A stretch of DNA of 64,000 nt from Beroe forskalii (lineage: Eukaryota; Ctenophora; Nuda; Beroida; Beroidae). The DNA lies in assembly GCA_011033025.1 (NCBI GenBank), contig WFMF01000034.1, positions 496,001 to 560,000 of the forward strand, read 5' to 3'. Below are positions 56,207 to 64,000 of this stretch, piece after piece. Positions within the stretch are counted from its first letter, which is position 1, and each line of letters opens with the position of its first letter. Under the pieces are notes generated by a model that was not told the DNA's origin, did not search any database, and worked only from the letters and a program-made list of their open reading frames with translations. The position numbers and the translations under genes are program-made.

Positions 56207-56914
56207 AGCAGGGGTATAATAAATGCCTCCAACTATTGCCCTGGCCCCTGGCTGTACAGCCGGGGTCAGCATAAAACCCCATTCTAGAAGGCTTGCTCGA
56301 GCTATAGCTTGAACTATACCCTTTAAAATCCCTGTCAATAAAAATCAACTTAACATGGCAACTGCATAGTGAGAGACGAGAGTTGAGACAAGAGATTGAC
56401 AACAAAGGTGCACGGCCCCATCATATTGTTATACTGCGGACAACAGAATATAAGTATCAATTATGCAAGACCCATCATCCGTAATCTGGAAAGGTAATTG
56501 AATTGAAACAGAATCATGGTGCTTATCATAATAAACATATCGTGTTAGATTAGTATGCCATTCGTGCCACGCCATCGTGGAGCATTAGGCATTGAATTGA
56601 TGACGTTGATCCGTACATGATAAGCGTGCATGTACCTACACTGTGTACAAGCAAAATGTCGATTCATGGGTGCATATAATAGCTTGTGTAAATTTGTATA
56701 AAATGACCGAAACTCCAACATTTGATCAGGATACAAATTTAATAAGTCTATAGAGAAGTTAAAATAGATTTTACTCCTCAAGCCATATTTCTATGGTCGG
56801 AAAGTACATTTTTGTACATACTTGTACATTTTTGTACATACTTATTTTTGTACATATTCAGATTTACTGGGTAAAAATGTACAAAAATGTACAAAAATTA
56901 CGTTGGCCCCCCCC

Positions 56915-57402
56915 TACCTTATTCACAACGGTTCCTTGTTAACACGGTACCTTATAAACACCGGTACCTTGTTAACACGGTACCTTGTTAACACGGTACC
57001 TTGTTAGCACGGTACCTTGTTAACACGGTACCTTGTTAACAACGGTGCCTTATTGACAACGGTACCTTATTAACAACGGTACCTTGTTAACAACGGTACC
57101 TTGTTAACAACGGTACCTTGTTAACACGGTTCCTTGTTAACACGGTTCCTTGTTAACACCGGTACCTTGTTAACACGGTACCTTGTTAGCACGGTACCTT
57201 GTTAGCACGGTACCTTGTTAGCACGGTACCTTGTTAGCACGGTACCTTGTTAGCACGGTACCTTGTTAACACGGTACCTTGTTAACAACGGTACCTTATT
57301 GACAACGGTACCTTATTAACAACGGTACCTTATTAAGAACGGTACCTTATTTACAACGGTACCTTATTAACAACGGTACCTTATTTACAACGGTACCCAA
57401 TT
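56915..57402 (+). repeat. GGTACC/GTTAAC minisatellite, right array
   Basis: About thirty 15-17 base units in the same orientation as 53572-53773. Sub-families lie in blocks: 'aacaacggtacctt(a/g)tt' at the right, and 'agcacggtaccttgtt' in a run at 57187-57262. The last units become 'tttacaacggtacc' before unique sequence resumes. Confidence 0.92.
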
Positions 57403-57474
57403 ACTTTATTAGCGACATATTAAGCAACACAAATTGAAACAAACGAGCAGAACTAATGACGAGAGGACGCAGTG

Positions 57475-57692
57475 CATGCCTTTATATATGCCACTGACAC
57501 CACTCAGTACCCAATCAAGCATGACGAATAGCGTTACGTGCACATACCAACTCTATGACGTTGACACCACTCTGCACCACATTAAGCGTGACGAATAGCT
57601 ACGTTTGCACATTCCACATACCAACCCTATGACGTTGACACCACTTAGCACCCAATCGAGCATGACGAAAAATGTTACGTGCACATACCAAA
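57475..57692 (+). repeat. ~65-85-bp tandem repeat, three copies
   Basis: Three tandem copies of 'gacgttgacaccact', 'cacccaatc(a/g)agc(a/g)tgacgaa' and 'tacgtgcacataccaa'. Copies differ by short indels. Non-coding, next to the minisatellite. Confidence 0.8.
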
Positions 57693-59247
57693 TTTTGGAC
57701 ATTGAAAGCACACAAATTTTTAATTTATTACAATTAAAAGAGCCCCTTTTCTTTTTCTCTCATTTCATGCATCTATCATTCATTTATAATGCGTAATTTA
57801 TGAATATTATACCTAAATATTATAAATCGCTGAACGTACCCTTGAAGTTGAATTTAATTGAATCTTCTGGCCGAGCGCGCATTGACGTATTCAAAAGCGC
57901 GCGTTTTTGCGCAAAGAAAGCTTGACATGATCCATTTGGAGCCCGCGCGTTCCATCCAATTTTGCCGCGTCACTACAACTTCATAGCAATACATGTATTT
58001 CCATTTTCCGCTACTTACACATTTTACACACCGAGTTTGATCATTCAGCAATTTCCTGATGCCTCAACAATGGTCAGTCAAAGCATCATTTTATTTCCAT
58101 TTCAGCTCAGTCAATAAAAGTCGAGGTTATCTCTGCAATAAGTATCAAAAGTTCCAAGCATGCAAATACAGAAATACTACAATATTTGTCAACTTAATAC
58201 ATACGCGAACATAGGAATTTATCTTCGACATATCATCAAAACTAGCAGGTTAACGAATACTGAAAAAATGTCGGAAGGCAGCCTTTTGGAATTAAAAACT
58301 TCGCTTGCCTGGGAAAGGTTTCGCATATTACCTTTGAATTAAAAATCGAACTCAAATAAACTTTGTGCACAGTGGTGAACCAAGGTGTTACATCATTTAA
58401 ACTGAAAGTTAAACAAGAACCAAAATTCAAAAAATGCGGAACCTCATCATGAAGCTGTAATAGCTGGACAACGAAACGGCTTACCATTACAACAAAAAGC
58501 TGTTCCATTCAAATCTATAACCGGTAAATTTTTTAGTGCCTACTCAACAATCTATCTACAAATCTACAACTTACAGTAATTTTGCAATGAGGATTATGAC
58601 TCATTACGCAATGAACTACTTTACAGTCACCTATAAATAACATCTGACTTATCAAATAAATAACTAGAAATATCAGAACAGCATTTATCAATCGCCATCG
58701 TGATTTGTTAAAGTTTGACATAACATTTTGTCAGCATTTGAGCTAGATATGGTTGTTGTGGGTCTTCAGTATCTTCAGATTGCGCTTCCATTTCCTCTGT
58801 CTTTTCAGCCTCCCCTTCAGTCCTGAAATGAAACACAACATTGAAATAAAAGGATGAAATGCAGCGTGAAATTAGAGTATCAAGAAGCAATAACTTATAA
58901 GCATGAAATTGGCTCTACAAGAAAACACAAAAAATACAATGGATGTACTCAGATGTACTATCTACTAATTAAAGATAATACTAATTAAGGAATCACATTC
59001 ACAATAATGCGAAATCATTGAAAGCGCAACAATGCTATGAATTCTCTTTAATATCCCTTGAATTACGAAGAAAAAGTGCTGTGCAATAGATTGTAAAATA
59101 CATATAATAACAATGTATTAATGTTAAACAGAAGTATCAATGTTACACACAAATCTCAATGCTACAGAGTGTTACACAAGTATAAGTGTTACACACACAA
59201 ATCTCAATGCTCTAACACACACGCTTCACGTATATAAACATACTCAA
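57693..59247. other. Intergenic with one exon-like segment
   Basis: The only coding-like piece is 58822-58708 on the minus strand. After a good acceptor ('gtttcatttcag') it reads an acidic segment (TEGEAEKTEEMEAQSEDTED) and then YLAQMLTKCYVKL-stop. It could be a last exon of another gene or an alternative 3' exon of the PAPS transporter; neither can be decided. The remainder is AT-rich. Confidence 0.3.
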
Positions 59248-61408
59248 TTACTTAGCAGCAGCAGGGGCACGGGATGACCGCTGCTTGGCGTAGATCCTCA
59301 GGAAGATGGCCACGAATACGACGAAGGCTCCGAAGAATGACTGGGCGGTGAGGGGATGTCCGAACATGAGGCAGCTGACGATGATGGAGAGGACTTGGCG
59401 ACATGCCATGATGATGGTGAAGACCACCGGGCCGAAGGTTTCAATGCAGTAGAAGATGAAAAACTGTCCTGTGGGGGTTGGAAGGTGTTACTGCATGATG
59501 CGTTTCTGTTTGTTCAAGCGCAATTTTCTCCGAAAAGTCACAAACCAAGCTTAGACCCCTGCAAATCGTGAGGTGATGTGGATTTTGTCAACAATATATT
59601 CCACTATCCTAGGCAGTAGACACAGCAACTTCCATTGCTCTATAATTACCCAATAACTCAATAAGCACATGCTCTAGCTTTTTCTTTAACCATCACTCAA
59701 GTTCCATTCTCCATTTTACATTGACCAACTAACTAACTAACTTGTCTCATATCCGATCAGAACTAACCTGTCATTGAGAAGATGCTCATTCCGATGACAT
59801 CCCAGGCTAGAGCAGGAGTCTGGAGACAGAGGAGAAGGTTGGAGAAGAGCAGACCCTCAACTAACAGGGATACGCCAGTGAAGAGGGAGGAGAAGATGTT
59901 AGTTCCCAGCATGCACTGCAGGGAGAGTGTGGTCATTGAAAGACGCATTTCTCTTAGACCTTTTCTTTTGTCTTCACAGCGTTTATAACGCGACAGTGAC
60001 AATTCCGAACTGTAGTTTGCGCGGCTTTTGTGTTCAGACATGTTATTAAAGCGTCTTTACGCCGCGCAAACTTAAGCAGCACACAAAAAAGAAGCGCCGA
60101 GTGATCGAACTGCCTTTTTAATTAATAACTTTGAAGCCAAACGCACCTTAGAAGATAGAGTTTTCAGTAGAACTCTCTGCAATTGAGAGTTGCCACCCAC
60201 CCCGGAAGGGGATGTGGTGGTTCGTTGGATATTGCACCAAAAAAGGAGAAAAAAAAGTTTTCAATTATTTGTTCTGACGATTAAAGGCTGCGGCCATCTT
60301 AGAACTGCCATGAACCGCGCTTTAATACCTGGTACGATGACATGCTGTAGGTATTATACAATTCTCCCTGCCAGTTAGAGGTGAAACTGTCAAACACGAT
60401 GTAACCGATCAGGATCATCAGACCAGAGAACTGAAATGTCATTTTATTAGCTCAGTATGAAATGACATGACCCTTCAAACGCTCCACAGTTAATTCTTTA
60501 ATTGTTTCTATGAGTCTCCCCATCCTTGCACCCATTCCCCATTGCTCTCTTAGTAACCACAGCAGCTTCTGAAGAGGCATTCTCCTCAAATTAACTCTTG
60601 CTGGAGTCTGAATTACTGCCCCCTCCCGCCCCTTCTCATCTAAGACCCCACCCTGCCCCTCCCTCTCAACTCACTGTTGTTTCGGTGGTGTAGTTCTTCT
60701 CCGTTTCCTGCGGGTTCCACAGCAGGAAGATGCTGACTCCGATGAATATAAGACCCGCACACACGTACTCGTACGCGGGAAACTTCTTGCGGGACACCAC
60801 TTTACCCATCAGGATGACGGCGAGGGTCTTGCTGGCCTTGCAGATCACCTGGGGAATTTAACAAAGGATGAAGCTTTAGGCAGGGAAATAGGCTCTTGGA
60901 AGAGCTGTGCTTTTCAATCAGTTTTGCATCCATACTAACACATAAGTCATAAATATGTAGATGAAACGGAATAAAAATAAGATAAACGTATAATTTTCGA
61001 ATAAACAGCATAAGGTGTACAATACCTACTATTCGGTTAAATCTCAGATTATGACGGAAGTTTTGGGAATCAATAAGCCATCCTAAAATAAAACTCCAAC
61101 CTTATCCATGTTTGCAGATCGCTCGATTAATAGGGTGCTGGATAAAAACGTACTTTTGATGGATTTTAATAAGTGGAAAGTTTAAAAAAATTCGTGCTTC
61201 TTTATTTTTTCGAACCCTCCGTCCATGGAGCGATCTGCACACATCATTTGCGTAAAATCAGACACAAACCTGCGTTGGGAAGGACACGTATTTGAGAGCC
61301 TCGTATTGACACCAACTGCTCATGATATTGGAGAAGGAGGAATAGGAATACTTGAGGATTGAAGAAGAGTTATAAAGATGTTGGTTGTAGACGTTCGGCT
61401 GGTTGAGA
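59248..61408 (-). CDS. PAPS transporter, SLC35B2-like (PAPST1), 5' end not found
   Basis: A nucleotide-sugar-transporter-family antiporter that moves the sulfate donor PAPS into the Golgi for sulfation of glycans and proteins. Five exons in order: 61408-61270, 60848-60675, 60430-60329, 59915-59768 and 59468-59248 (TAA), about 260 residues with closing phases. Diagnostic stretches are [75 protein letters not shown], and the last pair of helices from [20 protein letters not shown] to [15 protein letters not shown], ending in a short basic/Ala tail. SLC35B2 proteins usually have some 170 more N-terminal residues. No upstream exon was recognised between 61408 and the VWFD gene. SLC35B3 is the alternative; the [14 protein letters not shown] and DSFTSNWQ forms fit B2 better. 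Confidence 0.9.
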
Positions 61409-62754
61409 CTGTGGTTTAAGGTAGATACTAGATATAGGATCTTGGTCGGTTATAAGGTTATAGAACCCTGTGAAGCTTTCATTGGAGTCTAAAATTTGCA
61501 TGAAAACTTGCCTGATTGGATCCATTTTGGTCTAGAACCTCGCCCTTCGGGCTCTCGATCTAAACTTGATGCATCTAGATTCAGACCTGATAGGCGCGTG
61601 CCCATGTAATTCATAGGCTCTTGATTGGGAGCAGATGATAGATAGAAGACCTAGAAAGTGTAATGTGCAATGATGAGTGTGTACAGTACCTACAAGTTCT
61701 ACATGATTCGGACGTTCAGTGCATTACAGTACTTAGGACCGCAGTAACCCGAATTATCATAGATGCACAAAATACACGTATACATGTATAAATATACATC
61801 ACACGTTGCTTTGGATTCATCAAAGTACAGTGCGGCACTTATTATAGTGATTTTCATACCAATAATCGAATCTCAACATTTAACAAAACATCACTTTTTT
61901 TTAATTTGTCACTCTTGGCATATCTCATCATCTCAAGTCTCAATTTTCACACATTTGATCAGGAAGTGCAAGACACGAGGCCTGGATGTGCGGTGTTAGG
62001 GTACGACTAGAATCACTTACCCATGTCCCATATTGGTATATACATGGATCAATCGATAAACACGTGTAAATATACTTTACTTTCGTCAGAAATTCTATGA
62101 AAAGTAGACTGCGCGCACTGCGAAATATGCGTCTTTATCAATCCCTTCATCGATCGGTGCATATGCGCACTGCAAACATATCACTTAGTACACTGGGCTG
62201 AGGTGGTCACCTTATTGGAAACAATTCAAAGCCTAGGCAACCTACGCAACATATTGCACTTAAACGGAAATTTATCTATTAATAAAGGACAATTTAATTG
62301 AAATTATAAAATAAGTAAGTAAGTAGTGATGAAGTTCTGATTATGTACCACCCTCATTTGCTCTGTAGTGAAGTCCCTTTATTAACTCGATGACATTTTA
62401 CATTCATCAATTTTCGGATATATGTGTCTATGAATTGCAAATTCTGTTCTTGGCCAAGGAAGGTCGAAAAACTCAGCATTTTTGTTCATTTCGTAATTCA
62501 TTAAAAACTGAAATGCAGTACATTCATGTTTACATAAAACGATAAAATGATCACTGATAAATAATATTAATTGAACACTAACTATTCAAGAAACATTCTC
62601 TGATCATAATAAGACGCTATAATCTAATCCTAATATTAATCCCAAATAAAGTGTCATGGCTTTTCCACATAATATCAAAACTTCAGTACTTCAGTAGTCC
62701 ATTTCAAACTATATATAACATGGAGCACTCTATAGCCCCACTTGAACCTCTCAG
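61409..62754. other. Intergenic, first transporter exons expected but not seen
   Basis: AT-rich. The 5' coding exons of the PAPS transporter should lie here or beyond the VWFD gene. I could not find one with membrane-helix coding and a fitting phase-2 end. Confidence 0.35.
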
Positions 62755-64000
62755 TTAAGTCCGGGGATGTAGAAGGGCGCGTTCTCCTTGGTCCAGGGGC
62801 ATCCCAGTCTAACTCCCTCCATGAGGGTGGCTCTTAGGAGAAGGGCACCTGTAATCGTAGTCCCACCTCTCGAAGGTAACCCCAGCCGAGTCCTGCAGGA
62901 AGTCCATCATGGCACTCAAACAGGAGCACTCCATGTAGTTGTCCGTCTGGAAGATGTTCTCGGACTTCTGGTTTTGGTGGTCGTGAGCAGCTGCTCGGAG
63001 GAACACTTCAGGGAATTCCACCAGACCAGCCAAGGTGCTGGAGATGAGGTTCTCAGAGATGGCCGTGTGGGATTCCTCAGTTACCTCGATTCCGTTGAGT
63101 GGATTCTCCCCACATTCCTGCTCACGAGTCACAGCCCAAGTATCTGCGAATGTCATGTTAGCATTGTCAGTTTCAAACATGAACTGCTCTGCATCGTTAG
63201 CCTTGTCTCCGTCATTATTGCCACACAGTCCACAGGACTTGCTCCCCTCAGCCAAAGTTATCTTGGCGTAGGAAAGTCCGTCCCACTTCAGAGAGAATTT
63301 TCCGTTATCTACGTTCATGAACAGCCCGTCAAAGGTTATCTTCGCATCGCCAATTTCCAACTCCTCACCAACTCCTACTCCCTTCATCACACCACCATCG
63401 TTAATCCCGAAACCTCGCTTTATCTCAAACATAGCCACGCCAACAACACCAGTCCTCACTTTTGACATACACTCAAACTGCTGTCTGCCATCTCCAACTG
63501 CTCCTTTAGAATAGTAAGTCTCACACCAGCTATTTCCAGTGATATACCCGCTGCAGGTGTCTTCCACATCACACAGGTCCTTACAATCCGTATTAGAGTG
63601 GTATTTCAAACCCGCGAGATTCCCCGGGTTCTCCCCACCCCTACACGCCCCAACACTGGACTCGTAGACTGACCCCGGTTTAGTTTGGGTCACCACCGTC
63701 AGGGAGGCAAGACAGGTCACCCCATCCCCGCAGCTCTGGAAGTCTCCGTAGATGTACCAGTGGTGGTCACTGCAGTCCATGGACAAGGCGTAAGTGCAGT
63801 CCCCCTGGAAGTCATAGGCCTGCCCGTCAAATGTCAGAATGTGGGGGTCTCCGTACACGTAGCACTTCTTGTCGGGGGAAGGGGCGAAGTCTGGATTCCG
63901 GCTCACCACGTTGAAACCTTTGGTAACCATCCTGTGTTCCTCACACCGGAATATCCGGGCTTCGTACCGTCCTGGCTCCATTACTGCGACCACATAAGCA
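62755..64000 (-). CDS. Secreted VWFD-domain protein, 3' part, with likely frameshift
   Basis: An extracellular protein of the von Willebrand factor type D class, continuing beyond the right edge (the frame is open at 64000). Reading from the right: AYVVAVMEPGRYEARIF, then the VWFD hallmark CYVYGDPHILTFDGQAYDFQ and CTYALSMDC, a Cys-rich insert (CKDLCDVEDTCSGY) in the style of a PAN/apple or WSC-like segment, and the VWFD end motif CGLCGNNDG, followed by FADTWAV and a short Cys-rich tail (MECSCLSAMMDFLQ). The frame closes at 62809 with the unlikely tail SPKSHPHGGS. The neighbouring frame instead reads LLRATLMEGVRLGCPWTKE and ends PFYIPGLN-stop at 62755. That looks like the natural C-terminus, so a one-base frameshift near 62835-62852 is likely. 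Confidence 0.85.

Larger units (their letters stand above)
53774..56914. mobile_element. 3.1-kb TIR-bounded segment inserted in the minisatellite
   Basis: Left end: 12 G followed by CCAACGTAATTTTTGTACA. Right end: the inverted sequence TGTACAAAAATTACGTTGG followed by 8 C. Beyond ~30 bases both ends share iterated 'tttttgtacata' and 'cagatttactgggtaaaaatgtac', but there in direct rather than inverted orientation. The flanks are minisatellite on both sides, with TACCTTA repeated at 53767-53773 and 56915-56921. That fits a 7-bp target duplication, although the host repeat could produce the same match. No transposase frame was found; the interior is filled with smaller inverted-repeat elements. 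Confidence 0.65.

Noticed and set aside
56058..56405. A 115-codon minus frame
   Set aside because: Runs through one arm of the foldback element and its flank; no domain.
49985..57402. CRISPR array or centromere
   Set aside because: The tandem units are contiguous without unique spacers and the genome is animal, so it is not CRISPR. The arrays are too short and too varied to call a centromere from this window.
62788..63465. A 225-codon plus-strand frame
   Set aside because: Antisense shadow of the VWFD exon, which carries GDPH..TFDG and CGLCGNNDG on the minus strand.
1..64000. tRNA or rRNA genes
   Set aside because: I looked for T-arm (GGTTCGAATCC-type) and rRNA landmarks and saw none convincing; a covariance-model scan would be needed to exclude tRNAs fully.

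Overview
This window is animal nuclear DNA: AT-rich, with spliceosomal GT-AG introns and long repeat-filled intergenic stretches. The recognisable genes are metazoan: a kindlin (integrin activator), a microsomal cytochrome P450, a Golgi PAPS transporter (SLC35B2-like), a secreted YHYH-domain protein, a VWFD protein, and a long coiled-coil protein resembling the MTUS1/2 C-terminus. I would place the source among non-bilaterian-grade or other marine invertebrates (sponge or cnidarian level), but nothing seen fixes the phylum. There is no operon logic; each gene stands alone, and two candidate genes lie inside an intron of a larger one.

Layout. 1-6.6 kb: repeats only (a cut hAT-like copy at the left edge, foldback hairpins, a 49-bp tandem repeat, a 0.5-kb element that recurs inverted at 48.65-49.15 kb). 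6.6-8.8 kb: 3' half of a kindlin gene (+). 8.8-15.4 kb: tandem arrays and mobile-element debris, including a complete 776-bp hAT-like element with a perfect 8-bp target duplication. 15.5-17.5 kb: a seven-exon gene for a small basic protein ending in a SOCS/BC-box-like segment (+). 18.2-23 kb: a 1.33-kb segmental duplication and a possible 68-residue single-pass membrane protein. 24.2-25.7 kb: a 758-bp tandem duplication. 25.95-28.51 kb: a complete five-exon P450 (-), carrying seven 10-residue repeats between its PERF motif and heme loop. 29.25-30.29 kb: an L1-ORF1-like retroelement protein (-). 31.08-32.19 kb: the YHYH gene (+), broken by a one-base frameshift. 33.9-47.94 kb: a nine-exon MTUS-like gene (+) whose splice-site regions have repeatedly been tandemly duplicated, with a small secreted-protein gene (-) nested in one intron. 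48.6-57.7 kb: a large repeat block: two opposed arrays of a ~174-bp satellite, and a 3.1-kb TIR-bounded segment inserted in a GGTACC minisatellite and itself filled with smaller inverted-repeat elements. 59.25-61.4 kb: the PAPS transporter (-), 5' end not found. 62.75-64 kb: 3' part of a VWFD gene (-), running off the window and also showing a likely frameshift.

Exon models were built by hand from reading-frame phase, GT/AG sites and family resemblance. In every multi-exon model reported with confidence above 0.5 the phases close exactly. Family names rest on motif recognition, not on a database search.
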